From: Massilia agrisoli
GTDB taxonomy: Bacteria > Pseudomonadota > Gammaproteobacteria > Burkholderiales > Burkholderiaceae_D
NCBI RefSeq assembly: GCF_020831365.1
Contig: NZ_JAJHPV010000004.1
Span: forward strand, 62,001 to 126,000
Length of the DNA stretch: 64,000 bases
Direction of reading: 5' to 3'
The notes below the pieces were generated by a model. It was given only the letters and a program-made list of their open reading frames with translations, was not told the origin of the DNA and did not search any database. Positions 1-8,716 of this stretch are shown piece by piece. Positions within the stretch are counted from its first letter, which is position 1; each line of letters opens with the position of its first letter. The translations under genes were made by a program, and so were the position numbers.

Positions 1-1455
1 GAGCGACGCCAGCAAGTCGCCGCCGCCCTGCGTGCCCGCGTGCCCGACCGCTGCATCCTGTCGGACCCGGAAGACACGCGTCCCTACGAGTGCGATGGGC
101 TGGCCGCCTACCGCCAGCTGCCGATGATCGTCACCCTGCCGGACAATGAAGAGCAGGTGCTGGCGATTTTGAATGTGTGCCGCGAACTGAACGTGCCGAT
201 CGTGCCGCGCGGCGCGGGTACCGGCCTGTCCGGCGGCGCGCTGCCGATCGCCGATGGCGTGGTGATTTCGACGGCGCGCCTGAACCGCATCGTGCGGGTC
301 GAGCCGTATGCCCGCCTTGCCGTGGTCCAGCCGGGCGTGCGCAACCTGGCCATCTCGGACGCGGCGGGGTCGTATGACCTGTACTACGCGCCCGATCCGT
401 CGTCGCAGATCGCCTGCACCATCGGCGGCAACGTGGCCGAGAATTCGGGCGGCGTGCACTGCCTGAAGTACGGCCTGACCGTGCACAACGTGATGCGCGT
501 GCGCGTCGCGACCATCGATGGCGAGATCATCGAGCTGGGCGGCGAATCGCTCGATTCGCCCGGCCTCGACCTGCTGGCTGTGTTCATCGGCTCGGAGGGC
601 ATGCTGGGCATCGTCACCGAAGTCACCGTCAAGCTGGTGCCAAAGCCAGCCACCGCGCGGGTCATCATGGCCTCGTTCGACGATGTGGTCACCGGCGGCA
701 ATGCCGTGGCCAGCGTGATCGCCGCGGGCATCATCCCGGCCGGGCTGGAGATGATGGACCGGACCTCGTCGCGCATGGTCGAACCCTTCGTCAAGGCGGG
801 CTACGACACCGACGCAGCGGCCATCCTCTTGTGCGAGGCCGACGGCACCAAGCTCGAGGTGGACGAAGAGATCGCCCGCATGACGGCGGTGCTGGAGCAA
901 GCGGGCGCCAGCGCGATCGCGGTGTCGGAAACCGAGGCGGAGCGCATGCGCTTCTGGTCCGGCCGCAAGAACGCTTTCCCGGCCGCGGGCCGCATCTCGC
1001 CGGACTACTACTGCATGGACGGGACCATCCCGCGCAAGAACCTGGCCCAGGTACTGATCGGCATCGAGCAGATGGAAACCACCTACGGCCTGCGCTGCGC
1101 CAACGTGTTCCACGCCGGTGACGGCAACCTGCATCCGCTGATCCTGTTCGATGCGAACAAGCCGGGCGAATTCGAGCGCGCCGAGGCCTTCGGCGCGGCC
1201 ATCCTGGCGCTGTGCGTGGAAGTGGGCGGCACCATCACCGGCGAGCACGGTGTCGGCATGGAGAAGATCAATTCGATGTGCGTGCAGTTCACGCGCGAGG
1301 AACTCGACGCGTTCTTCGCCGTCAAGCGCGCGTTTGACGTGCCGATGCTGCTCAACCCGGACAAGGCGATTCCGACACTTAACCGATGCGCCGAATTCGG
1401 CAAGATGCGCGTCAGCGGCGGCGTGCTGCCGTTCGCTAACCTGCCGCGCTTCTGA
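1..1455 (+). CDS. glcD: Glycolate oxidase FAD-linked subunit GlcD (5' end outside window)
   Basis: FAD-binding (PCMH-type) dehydrogenase subunit of the glycolate oxidase complex, which oxidises glycolate to glyoxylate. The reading frame is open from base 1 (ERRQQVAAALRARVPDRC...), so the real start lies upstream and the gene is partial. A GTG at 40 is an internal codon that a gene finder could mistake for the start. FAD-domain signatures are PRGAGTGLSGGA and PDPSSQIACTIGGNVAENSGG. The C-terminal cap has HAGDGNLHPLI and GGTITGEHGVG, typical of GlcD/D-lactate dehydrogenases. The stop overlaps the glcE start as TGATG, implying translational coupling. Family certain; glycolate as substrate rests on the adjacent glcE and glcF. 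Confidence 0.95.
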   Translation, partial: ERRQQVAAALRARVPDRCILSDPEDTRPYECDGLAAYRQLPMIVTLPDNEEQVLAILNVCRELNVPIVPRGAGTGLSGGALPIADGVVISTARLNRIVRVEPYARLAVVQPGVRNLAISDAAGSYDLYYAPDPSSQIACTIGGNVAENSGGVHCLKYGLTVHNVMRVRVATIDGEIIELGGESLDSPGLDLLAVFIGSEGMLGIVTEVTVKLVPKPATARVIMASFDDVVTGGNAVASVIAAGIIPAGLEMMDRTSSRMVEPFVKAGYDTDAAAILLCEADGTKLEVDEEIARMTAVLEQAGASAIAVSETEAERMRFWSGRKNAFPAAGRISPDYYCMDGTIPRKNLAQVLIGIEQMETTYGLRCANVFHAGDGNLHPLILFDANKPGEFERAEAFGAAILALCVEVGGTITGEHGVGMEKINSMCVQFTREELDAFFAVKRAFDVPMLLNPDKAIPTLNRCAEFGKMRVSGGVLPFANLPRF

Positions 1456-2522
1456 TGGGAGCCACTTTGCAGTCGATCGATCAATTGAAAGAACAGGTAC
1501 TGGCGGCAGCGGCTGCGGGCAGCGCATTGCGCATCCGCGGCGGCGGCACCAAGGACTGGTACGGGCAACGCCTTGAAGGACAGGTGCTCGACACCCGCAT
1601 CCACAGCGGCATTGTCGACTACGAGCCGACCGAGCTGGTGATCACGGCGCGCTGCGGCACGCCGCTGGCCGAAATCGAAGCCGCACTGGCCGAGCGCAAC
1701 CAGATGCTGGCCTTCGAGCCGCCGCATTTTGGCATTGGTGCCACCTTTGGCGGCGCCGTGGCCAGCGGCCTGTCCGGCCCGCGCCGTGCCACCAGCGGCG
1801 CGGTGCGCGACTTCGTCCTGGGCGCCACTCTCCTTGACGGCAAAGGCCAGGTGCTCTCGTTCGGCGGGCAGGTCATGAAGAATGTGGCGGGATACGATGT
1901 ATCGCGCCTGCTCGCCGGCTCGATGGGCACCCTTGGCGTGATGCTGGAAATGTCGGTCAAGGTGCTGCCGCGGCCGATACGCGAGACCACGCTGCGCTTT
2001 GAAACAAGCGAGATCGATACGCTGCGCATGCTGAACGAATGGGGCGGACTGCCTTTGCCCATCTCGGCCAGCTGCTGGCATTGCGGCGTGCTCACCGTCC
2101 GGCTGTCGGGCGCGCAGGCGGCCGTTGATGCCGCTGCGCGTGACCTGGGCGGCGAAGTGGTCGACAACGCCGGTGCGTTCTGGTCGCGCCTGCGCGAGCA
2201 GCAGCACCCGTTTTTCGCGGACGCTGGCAGCTTGTGGCGCCTGTCGGTGCCGACCAGCGCGGGAGCGATCATCCTCAAGGGAGATCAGCTGATCGAGTGG
2301 GGCGGCGCGCAGCGCTGGCTGAAAGCCGACGCCGACGCCGATATGGCGCAGCGCATCCGGCGCACCGCAGCGGCCGTGGGCGGGCATGCGACGCTGTTCC
2401 GCGGCGGCGACAAGAGCCTGGGCGTGTTCCATCCGCTCGCGCCTGCGGTGGCGAAGATCCACGAGCGCCTGAAAGCCTCGTTCGACCCATCGAACATCTT
2501 CAATCCAGGACGGATGTACTGA
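1455..2522 (+). CDS. glcE: Glycolate oxidase subunit GlcE
   Basis: Second FAD-binding subunit of glycolate oxidase, 355 aa. The N-terminal half is a FAD_binding_4 domain with RIRGGGTKDWYG and an FGIGATFGGAVASGLSGPRR segment; the C-terminal half is short, as usual for GlcE. The start ATG overlaps the glcD stop by one base and glcF begins one base after its stop, so glcDEF is a tightly coupled operon. It is smaller than GlcD (471+ aa), as in other GlcDEF systems. An antisense frame of 513 codons spans this gene but has no recognisable protein features. Confidence 0.95.
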   Translation: MGATLQSIDQLKEQVLAAAAAGSALRIRGGGTKDWYGQRLEGQVLDTRIHSGIVDYEPTELVITARCGTPLAEIEAALAERNQMLAFEPPHFGIGATFGGAVASGLSGPRRATSGAVRDFVLGATLLDGKGQVLSFGGQVMKNVAGYDVSRLLAGSMGTLGVMLEMSVKVLPRPIRETTLRFETSEIDTLRMLNEWGGLPLPISASCWHCGVLTVRLSGAQAAVDAAARDLGGEVVDNAGAFWSRLREQQHPFFADAGSLWRLSVPTSAGAIILKGDQLIEWGGAQRWLKADADADMAQRIRRTAAAVGGHATLFRGGDKSLGVFHPLAPAVAKIHERLKASFDPSNIFNPGRMY

Positions 2523-2523
2523 C

Positions 2524-3765
2524 ATGCAAACCAATCTCGCCGATTTCATCAAAGGCACGCGCGAAGGCGACGAGGCCGAGGCGATCCTGCGCGCCTGCGT
2601 CCACTGCGGCTTCTGCACCGCCACCTGCCCGACCTACCAGCTGCTCGGCGACGAACTCGATGGCCCGCGCGGGCGCATCTACCTGATGAAGCAGGTGCTC
2701 GAAGGGGCAGAAGTCACGCGCAAGACACAGATCCACCTCGACCGCTGCCTGACCTGCCGCAATTGCGAAACCACCTGTCCGTCGGGCGTCAAATACGGCC
2801 GCCTGGTCGACATCGGCCGCAAGGTGGTGGAAGAGCGCGTGCAGCGCCCGCTGGGCGAACGCATCAAGCGCACCGTGCTCAAGGAAGCGCTGCCGCGCAA
2901 ATGGCTGTTCACGCCAGCCTTCAAGGCGGGGCAGCTGTTCCGCCCACTGCTGTCGCCCAAGCTCCAGGACAAGCTGCCGCGCACCGCCAGCCCGGGCAAG
3001 TGGCCCGCGCGCACCCATGCGCGCAAGATGCTGGTGCTGGAAGGCTGCGTGCAGCCTGCGATGGCGCCCAACATCAACGCAGCGACCGCGCGGGTGCTCG
3101 ACGCGGTCGGCGTGCAACTGGTGATGGCGCCGAAGGCGGGCTGCTGCGGCGCCGTGCGGTACCACATGAACGACCAGGAAGGCGGCCTTGACGACATGCG
3201 CCGCAACATCGATGCATGGTGGCCGATGATCGAGCAGGTCGAGGCCATCGTGATGACGGCGTCCGGCTGCGGCGTCACGGTCAAGGAGTATGGCCATCTG
3301 CTGGAGCACGACAGCGCGTATGCGGCAAAAGCGAAGCGCATTTCGGAGATGACCCGCGACCTGTCCGAGATCATGCCCGCGTTCGAGGCTGAACTGGCTG
3401 CGCGGTTTGCGGGAAAGGTGGGGCCGAGGGTAGCGTTCCATCCGCCGTGCACTTTGCAGCATGGCCAGCAGATCAGGGGGAAGGTGGAAGGGGTGTTGCG
3501 GGCCTGCGGCGTCGATGTGAAGCTATGCGCCGAAAACCATCTGTGCTGCGGCTCGGCGGGCACGTATTCGGTGCTGCAGCCGGAGCTTTCTACTGAACTG
3601 CGGGACAGGAAACTGGCGAACCTGCATGCCACCCGTCCCGAGCTTATTGTGTCGGCGAACATCGGTTGTGTGACCCACCTTCAGTCAGGTACCGACACGC
3701 CGGTATCGCATTGGATCGAATTGATCGACCAGGCCTTGACGACGGCGCTTACCAGTCCAGCGTAG
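2524..3765 (+). CDS. glcF: Glycolate oxidase iron-sulfur subunit GlcF
   Basis: Electron-transfer subunit that passes electrons from the GlcD/GlcE flavins to the respiratory chain. The N-terminus (about residues 20-90) has two ferredoxin-type clusters, CVHCGFCTATCP and CLTCRNCETTCP. The C-terminal half has two CCG domains, seen as KAGCCGAVRYH and HLCCGSAGTY, which bind another iron-sulfur centre or haem in this family. Length 413 aa is normal. The last 17 bases overlap the 3' end of the convergent small gene at 3749-3931. Confidence 0.95.
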   Translation: MQTNLADFIKGTREGDEAEAILRACVHCGFCTATCPTYQLLGDELDGPRGRIYLMKQVLEGAEVTRKTQIHLDRCLTCRNCETTCPSGVKYGRLVDIGRKVVEERVQRPLGERIKRTVLKEALPRKWLFTPAFKAGQLFRPLLSPKLQDKLPRTASPGKWPARTHARKMLVLEGCVQPAMAPNINAATARVLDAVGVQLVMAPKAGCCGAVRYHMNDQEGGLDDMRRNIDAWWPMIEQVEAIVMTASGCGVTVKEYGHLLEHDSAYAAKAKRISEMTRDLSEIMPAFEAELAARFAGKVGPRVAFHPPCTLQHGQQIRGKVEGVLRACGVDVKLCAENHLCCGSAGTYSVLQPELSTELRDRKLANLHATRPELIVSANIGCVTHLQSGTDTPVSHWIELIDQALTTALTSPA

Positions 3766-3931
3766 CCGACACGCCCTTGGCATTGACGACCAGGGTCGCC
3801 GATTTTTCAACGCTGTAGGCGCCAAGGTCGCCGGTGTGGCCCTGGCCAGCCGGCGACGCGAATGCAGCGGCGCTGGTCAGTACTATGGAGCCTACGATCA
3901 AAATAGCTTCCATGTGTTTGGCGATGTTCAC
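3749..3931 (-). CDS. Small secreted hypothetical protein (60 aa)
   Basis: A GTG-initiated ORF preceded by AAAGGA at about 7 nt spacing, a good ribosome site. Residues 1-25 form a signal peptide: a short basic start, the hydrophobic stretch ILIVGSIVLTSAAAFA and a likely AxA cleavage. The mature part is only about 35 residues (SPAGQGHTGDLGAYSVEKSA...). It overlaps the glcF 3' end by 17 bp. I recognise no family. It resembles the short exported proteins often annotated as hypothetical in Oxalobacteraceae. The RBS and signal peptide are the evidence that it is real. Confidence 0.55.
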   Translation of the reverse strand: MNIAKHMEAILIVGSIVLTSAAAFASPAGQGHTGDLGAYSVEKSATLVVNAKGVSATLDW

Positions 3932-4080
3932 AATCGTTCCTTTCTCTCTGGTTTGTATAGACAGATTATGGAATCGAGTGATTTATAAGGCCAATCACAT
4001 TTCCTGATGGCGCCATTCAGTATTTGAATAACTCATCAGTGGAAATCGGACGATGCGCTTTGCTTAACCGCCCTACAGGT

Positions 4081-4566
4081 TCAAGCCAACAAAAGCTTTT
4101 CGATGTCTTGTGAGATCGACCGCGGCGAGGTCGTCGGGCTGTACCGCTTCACCACCCGCCCATCCTTCCCGACCAGGAATTTGGTGAAGTTCCACTTGAT
4201 CAGCCCAGTCCCCAGCAGCCCCGGCTTCTCCTTCTTCAGGTACCGGAACAAAGGATGCGCGCCCTCGCCATTGACGTCGACCTTGGCAAACATCGGGAAC
4301 GTGACGCCAAAATTCCGCTCGCAGAAGGCGCCAATCTCCGCCTCGCTGCCACGCTCTTGTTCGCGAAACTGATTGCAGGGGAATCCAAGCACCACCACGC
4401 CCTGGTCGCGGAACTGCTGGTACACCTGCTCCAGGCCTTTGTACTGCGGCGTGAACATGCATGCGCTGGCCGTGTTCACGATCAGCAGCACCTTGCCGCG
4501 GTACTGCGCCAGGTCGACCGGCTCGCCCTTGATGTCGGTGGCCTTGAAATCGAATACGCCGGTCAC
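4081..4566 (-). CDS. Glutathione peroxidase (BtuE-like, Cys type)
   Basis: 161-aa thiol peroxidase of the GPx family that reduces H2O2 or organic hydroperoxides with glutathione or thioredoxin. The catalytic tetrad is visible: Cys36 in NTASACMFTPQY, Gln66 in GFPCNQF, and Trp125-Asn126 in IKWNFTKF. It carries cysteine rather than selenocysteine. Its start overlaps the pilU stop by 4 bp, so it is probably cotranscribed behind pilT-pilU, although no functional link to pili is known. Its cellular role is inferred from family only. Confidence 0.93.
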   Translation of the reverse strand: MTGVFDFKATDIKGEPVDLAQYRGKVLLIVNTASACMFTPQYKGLEQVYQQFRDQGVVVLGFPCNQFREQERGSEAEIGAFCERNFGVTFPMFAKVDVNGEGAHPLFRYLKKEKPGLLGTGLIKWNFTKFLVGKDGRVVKRYSPTTSPRSISQDIEKLLLA

Positions 4567-5699
4567 ACGATGCCCAGGTGCTCAGTCCCGGCCGACAGGT
4601 CGCGGTTCTTGGCGTCCTTGCCCTGCAGCTTGATGGTCAGGCGCAGGTCGTTGACCGAGTCCGCATTGCGCAGCGCGTCTTCGTAGCTGATCTTGTCCGC
4701 TTCGTGCAGGTCGAACAGCGCCTGGTCGAAAGTCTGCATGCCCAGCTCGCGCGACTTCTTCATGATCTCCTTGATCTCGTGGACGTCGCCCTTGAAGATC
4801 AGGTCCGAGATCAGCGGCGAGTTGAGCATGATCTCCACCGCGACCACGCGGCCCTTGTTCTCCTTGCGGGGAATCAGGCGCTGCGATACAAGGCCCTTCA
4901 GGTTCAGCGACAGGTCCATCAGCAGCTGCTGGCGGCGCTCCTCGGGGAAGAAGTTGATGATGCGGTCGAGCGCCTGGTTGGCGCTGTTGGCGTGCAGCGT
5001 GGCCAGGCACAGGTGGCCGGTTTCGGCGAAGGCGATCGCGTGTTCCATTGTTTCGCGGTCGCGGATCTCGCCGATCTGGATCACGTCCGGCGCCTGGCGC
5101 AGCGAGTTCTTGAGCGCCGCTTCAAAGCTGTCGGTGTCGACGCCCACTTCGCGCTGCGTGATCACGCAATTCTTGTGCGGGTGGACGTATTCGACCGGGT
5201 CTTCAATCGTGATGATGTGGCCGTAGCTGTTCTCGTTGCGGTAGCCGACCATCGCGGCAAGCGTCGTCGATTTACCCGAACCGGTCGCGCCGACCATGAT
5301 CACCAGGCCGCGTTTGGACATGATGATGTCGGACAGGATCGGCGGCAGGTCGAGGTCTTCCAGCTTCGGGATCGTGGTGGTGATCGTGCGCAGCACCATG
5401 CCCACGCAGCTCATTTGCACAAACGCGGAGACGCGGAAGCGCCCGAGGTCGCCCGGGCTGATCGCGAAATTGCATTCCTTGGTCAGCTCGAACGCGGCGG
5501 TCTGCTTGTCGTTCATGATGGCGCGCGCCAGGTCGGCCGTGTGCGAGGAGCTCAAGGCCTGGCTGGAGACCGGCGTCATCTTGCCGTCGATTTTCATCGC
5601 AGGCGGGAAGCCGGCGGTGATGAACAGGTCGGAGCCGCCCTTGCTGGTCATCAGGCGCAGCAGGTCGAACATGAATTTTGAAGCCTGGTCGCGTTCCAT
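4563..5699 (-). CDS. pilU: Type IV pilus retraction ATPase PilU
   Basis: 378-aa hexameric ATPase of the PilT/PilU branch of secretion ATPases, which works with PilT in pilus retraction and twitching. Walker A is GATGSGKSTT, the Asp box ITIEDPVEYVH, Walker B IQIGEIRDRETM and the His box ETGHLCLATLHANSANQALDRI. It has the PilU-type C-terminus (SRELGMQTFDQALFDLHEADKISYEDAL) and lacks PilT's AIRNLIRE motif. It lies 18 bp downstream of pilT on the same strand, the canonical pilTU pair. Confidence 0.96.
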   Translation of the reverse strand: MERDQASKFMFDLLRLMTSKGGSDLFITAGFPPAMKIDGKMTPVSSQALSSSHTADLARAIMNDKQTAAFELTKECNFAISPGDLGRFRVSAFVQMSCVGMVLRTITTTIPKLEDLDLPPILSDIIMSKRGLVIMVGATGSGKSTTLAAMVGYRNENSYGHIITIEDPVEYVHPHKNCVITQREVGVDTDSFEAALKNSLRQAPDVIQIGEIRDRETMEHAIAFAETGHLCLATLHANSANQALDRIINFFPEERRQQLLMDLSLNLKGLVSQRLIPRKENKGRVVAVEIMLNSPLISDLIFKGDVHEIKEIMKKSRELGMQTFDQALFDLHEADKISYEDALRNADSVNDLRLTIKLQGKDAKNRDLSAGTEHLGIV

Positions 5700-5717
5700 C
5701 GCGTGTCCTTTATAAGC

Positions 5718-6761
5718 TTAGCCGGGGAAGTTGTCCGGGATCTTGGCGGCGGAGCGCGCTGCGCTGCTCGAGATGATGTTACGGCGTACCAGGTCGGTCA
5801 GGTTCTGGTCCAGCGTCTGCATGCCGACGTTGCTGCCGGTCTGGATCGCCGAGTACATCTGGGCGATCTTCGCTTCGCGGATCAGGTTGCGGATCGCCGG
5901 CGTGCCGATCATGATTTCGTGGGCGGCCACGCGGCCATTGCCGTCCTTGGTCTTGAGCAGGGTCTGCGACACCACCGCTTGCAGCGACTCGGACAGCATC
6001 GCGCGCACCATTTCTTTTTCATCGGCCGGGAAGACGTCGACGATACGGTCGATGGTTTTCGCCGCCGACGAGGTGTGCAAGGTGCCGAACACGAGGTGGC
6101 CGGTTTCGGCCGCCGACAAGGCCAGGCGGATGGTTTCGAGGTCGCGCAATTCGCCGACCAGGATGCAGTCGGGGTCTTCGCGCAGCGCCGAGCGCAGCGC
6201 GTTGTTGAACGACAGCGTGTGCGGTCCCACTTCGCGCTGGTTGATCAGGCACTTCTTCGATTCGTGCACGAATTCGATCGGGTCTTCGATGGTCAGGATG
6301 TGGCCGTACTCGTTTTCATTGAGGTGATTGACCATCGCCGCCAGCGTCGTCGATTTGCCCGAACCGGTAGGGCCGGTGACCAGCACCAGGCCGCGCGGTT
6401 TCATCGCCAGCTCGCCGAAAATCTTCGGCGCGTTCAGGTCTTGCAGGCTTAGGATTTTCGATGGAATCGTCCGCAGCACGGCGGACGCGCCGCGTTCCTG
6501 GTTGAACGCGTTGACACGAAAGCGCGCCAGGCCCGGAATCGCAAACGAGAAGTCGACCTCGAGCACTTCTTCGTACTGCTTGCGCTGGCCGTCGTTCATG
6601 ATGTCATAGATCATGCTGTGCACATCCTTGTGCTCCAGCGGCGGCAGGTTAATGCGGCGCACGTCGCCGTGGACGCGGATCATCGGCGGCAGGCCGGCGG
6701 ACAGGTGCAGGTCGGAGGCTTTGTTCTTGACGGAGAATGCGAGTAATTCGGAGATGTCCAT
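5718..6761 (-). CDS. pilT: Type IV pilus retraction ATPase PilT
   Basis: 347-aa retraction motor of type IV pili. It carries Walker A GPTGSGKSTT, Asp box LTIEDPIEFVH, Walker B ILVGELRDLETI and the PilT-specific AIRNLIREAKIAQMYS segment near the C-terminus, which is needed for retraction in characterised homologues. AGGG precedes the ATG. The gene heads the pilT-pilU-gpx transcription unit and is divergent from yggS across about 85 bp. Confidence 0.97.
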   Translation of the reverse strand: MDISELLAFSVKNKASDLHLSAGLPPMIRVHGDVRRINLPPLEHKDVHSMIYDIMNDGQRKQYEEVLEVDFSFAIPGLARFRVNAFNQERGASAVLRTIPSKILSLQDLNAPKIFGELAMKPRGLVLVTGPTGSGKSTTLAAMVNHLNENEYGHILTIEDPIEFVHESKKCLINQREVGPHTLSFNNALRSALREDPDCILVGELRDLETIRLALSAAETGHLVFGTLHTSSAAKTIDRIVDVFPADEKEMVRAMLSESLQAVVSQTLLKTKDGNGRVAAHEIMIGTPAIRNLIREAKIAQMYSAIQTGSNVGMQTLDQNLTDLVRRNIISSSAARSAAKIPDNFPG

Positions 6762-6851
6762 TTATAATCCCTGTGCCTGATATCGGTGTCTGCTCGATAA
6801 CACCGTTAGCATTTATTTACCTAAGTGCTTGATTGCTCTAAGAAAATGATT

Positions 6852-7553
6852 ATGTCCACAATCGCCCAGAACTTGCAAGCAGTCGATCACACAATTGTTG
6901 CAGCCGCAAACGCCTGCGGCCGCTCCCGCAACGATGTGCAATTGCTTGCGGTGTCCAAGACGTTTCCCCCTGAAGCAGTGGTCGAGGCGATCGCCTGCGG
7001 CCAGCGTGCGTTCGGCGAGAACTACCTGCAGGAAGCGCTCGACAAGCAGCTGGCGGTGGCCGCCGCGGTACCGGGTGTCCATATCGAGTGGCACTTCATC
7101 GGCCCGATCCAGAGCAATAAGACGCGCCCGATTGCGGCCAGCTTCGCGTGGGTGCACACGGTCGACCGGCTGAAGATTGCGCAGCGCCTGTCGGAGCAGC
7201 GCCCGACTGGCATGGCGCCGCTGAACATCTGCCTGCAGGTGAACATCAGCGGCGAAGCAAGCAAGAGCGGCATCGCCGCGGATGAACTGCCGGAGCTGGC
7301 GCGCGCGGTTGCGCTGCTGCCGAACCTGCGTTTGCGCGGCCTGATGGCGATTCCCGAGCCGGAGCTGAACCTGGCCCGCCAGCGCGCGCCATTCGCGCGC
7401 CTGCGCGAGATGCTGGAACAGCTGCGCGATGACGGTATCGCGGTGGATACGCTGTCGATGGGCATGTCGGCCGACATGGCGGCCGCGATTGCCGAAGGCG
7501 CCACCATCGTCCGCGTCGGCAGCGCCATCTTCGGCTCGCGCACATACGAATAA
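6852..7553 (+). CDS. yggS: YggS/PROSC family pyridoxal-phosphate homeostasis protein
   Basis: Fold-III PLP-binding protein with no known enzymatic turnover that maintains free PLP and amino-acid pools. The PLP lysine is in LLAVSKTFP, followed by AFGENYLQEA, IEWHFIGPIQSNK and LSMGMSADMAAAI, all classic family blocks. The frame is open from a GTG at 6825. I prefer ATG 6852 (MSTIAQNL..., 233 aa) because it matches the usual family N-terminus; ATG 6846 is also possible, and the ribosome site is weak for both. It is followed at 11 bp by proC, a conserved pairing. Confidence 0.93.
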   Translation: MSTIAQNLQAVDHTIVAAANACGRSRNDVQLLAVSKTFPPEAVVEAIACGQRAFGENYLQEALDKQLAVAAAVPGVHIEWHFIGPIQSNKTRPIAASFAWVHTVDRLKIAQRLSEQRPTGMAPLNICLQVNISGEASKSGIAADELPELARAVALLPNLRLRGLMAIPEPELNLARQRAPFARLREMLEQLRDDGIAVDTLSMGMSADMAAAIAEGATIVRVGSAIFGSRTYE

Positions 7554-7564
7554 AGGGGAAGCAC

Positions 7565-8380
7565 ATGAAGATATCGTTTATTGGTGGCGGCAATATGGCC
7601 TCCGCGCTCATCTCCGGCCTGGCTGGCAAGTTCACGACGGGGTCGAACATCCACGTGGTCGATCCGAATCCCGAAGCGCTGGAGCGCTTGCGGCAAGCCC
7701 ACGGCGTCACCGTGGCGCACGAGATCGGCGACGATATGCGTTCGTCCGAAGTGGTGGTGCTGGCGGTGAAGCCGCAGCAGATGCGCGAGGCCGCGGCACT
7801 GCTGCTGCCGCAGCTGCGCGCCGATACCCTGGTGCTGTCGATTGCAGCAGGCATCCGCGGCGCCGACCTGTCGCGCTGGCTGGGCGGGCACCGGGCGATC
7901 GTGCGGACGATGCCGAACACGCCGGCGCTGATCGGGCGCGGCATCACCGGCATGGTCGCCATGGACGGCGTCAGCGAGGCGCAGAAAACGGCGGCCGACG
8001 CGATCATGAAGGCGGCCGGGCAAACCGTGTGGCTCGATGATGAAGCGCTGATCGATCCGGTGACGGCGGTGTCGGGCAGCGGACCGGCGTATGTGTTCTA
8101 TTTTCTGGAGGCGATGCAGCAGGCCGCGGTGGAACTGGGCCTGAGCGTGGACCAGGGCAGGGAGCTGGCGGTGGCCACGTTTGCCGGCGCGGCGGAACTG
8201 GCGGCGCGCTCGCCGGAGAGCCTGCAGGTGCTGCGTGAAAGGGTGACGTCGAAAGGCGGAACGACTTATGCGGCCATTACCAGCATGGAGCAGGGCGGCG
8301 TGAAGGATGCGGTGATCAAGGCGGTGAAGGCGGCGTCGGCACGCGGGCGCGAGCTTGGTGAGGAAATGGGTAGGAACTGA
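7565..8380 (+). CDS. proC: Pyrroline-5-carboxylate reductase ProC
   Basis: Last step of proline synthesis: NAD(P)H-dependent reduction of pyrroline-5-carboxylate. The N-terminal Rossmann motif is FIGGGNMASALISGL, with VLAVKPQQM and VRTMPNTPALIGRG downstream. The C-terminal dimerisation domain carries AVSGSGPAYVFYFLEAM and VTSKGGTTYAAI. Length 271 aa is standard. A GGGGAAG ribosome site precedes ATG 7565. A REP-like hairpin follows the stop at 8384-8414, where the gene converges with the membrane-protein trio. Confidence 0.97.
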   Translation: MKISFIGGGNMASALISGLAGKFTTGSNIHVVDPNPEALERLRQAHGVTVAHEIGDDMRSSEVVVLAVKPQQMREAAALLLPQLRADTLVLSIAAGIRGADLSRWLGGHRAIVRTMPNTPALIGRGITGMVAMDGVSEAQKTAADAIMKAAGQTVWLDDEALIDPVTAVSGSGPAYVFYFLEAMQQAAVELGLSVDQGRELAVATFAGAAELAARSPESLQVLRERVTSKGGTTYAAITSMEQGGVKDAVIKAVKAASARGRELGEEMGRN

Positions 8381-8383
8381 AAA

Positions 8384-8414
8384 CGGCGGATGCGGGCTTC
8401 GCCCTTATCCGCCG
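8384..8414. repeat. REP-like hairpin in convergent intergenic gap
   Basis: CGGCGGAT and ATCCGCCG are perfect 8-bp arms, and inside them GGGC/GCCC pair around a TTC loop. It lies between the convergent ends of proC and the YqjK-like gene. The GGAT...ATCC outer stem is shared with elements at 13224-13252 and around 32434-33097, so it belongs to a dispersed family. It could also act as a bidirectional transcription end, though there is no clear T-run. Confidence 0.65.
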
Positions 8415-8419
8415 AACTG

Positions 8420-8716
8420 CTAGCCGCGCTGGCGCCACGCGGCCAGGCCATCCCGGCCCAGCTTCCACAGCGACAGCCCCGTGGTCAGCATCGGCACCAG
8501 CCGCCCGCTGCGCGTGGCAATCAGCCCGCCAACCAGGCCCGCCAGCGACACCGGTATCGCAAAATTCCCGCCCACCTTATGCCGCAGGTTGTGCACCGGC
8601 GCCATGATCTCGTGGACTTCGCGCGCCACCGTAATGCGCTGCAGCGCGCACTCGGTCACCAAAGCCTGGCGCCGCGCCGCCAGCGCGGCGCGTGAATGTT
8701 TGCCTTTGTTACTCAT
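8420..8716 (-). CDS. YqjK-like hypothetical protein
   Basis: 98-aa basic protein starting MSNKGKHSRAALAARRQAL. It has one hydrophobic segment in the second half (FAIPVSLAGLVGGLIATRSG). The frame stays open upstream to 8740, but ATG 8716 overlaps the preceding gene's stop by 8 bp and gives a sensible basic N-terminus. Position after YqjD/ElaB-like and YqjE-like genes matches the yqjDEK order of enterobacteria, where these are membrane or ribosome-associated proteins of uncertain role. Sequence similarity to YqjK is only suggestive. Confidence 0.7.
   Translation of the reverse strand: MSNKGKHSRAALAARRQALVTECALQRITVAREVHEIMAPVHNLRHKVGGNFAIPVSLAGLVGGLIATRSGRLVPMLTTGLSLWKLGRDGLAAWRQRG

Noticed and set aside
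1083-2624. 513-codon reverse-strand ORF over glcD/glcE
   Set aside because: It is opposite well-defined FAD-enzyme genes; long antisense frames are expected in high-GC DNA, and the peptide is Arg/Ala/His-rich without motifs. The same applies to reverse frames over coxA (18245-19909), the GGDEF-EAL genes (27160-29067, 30041-31591) and the cfa-like gene (49511-50671).
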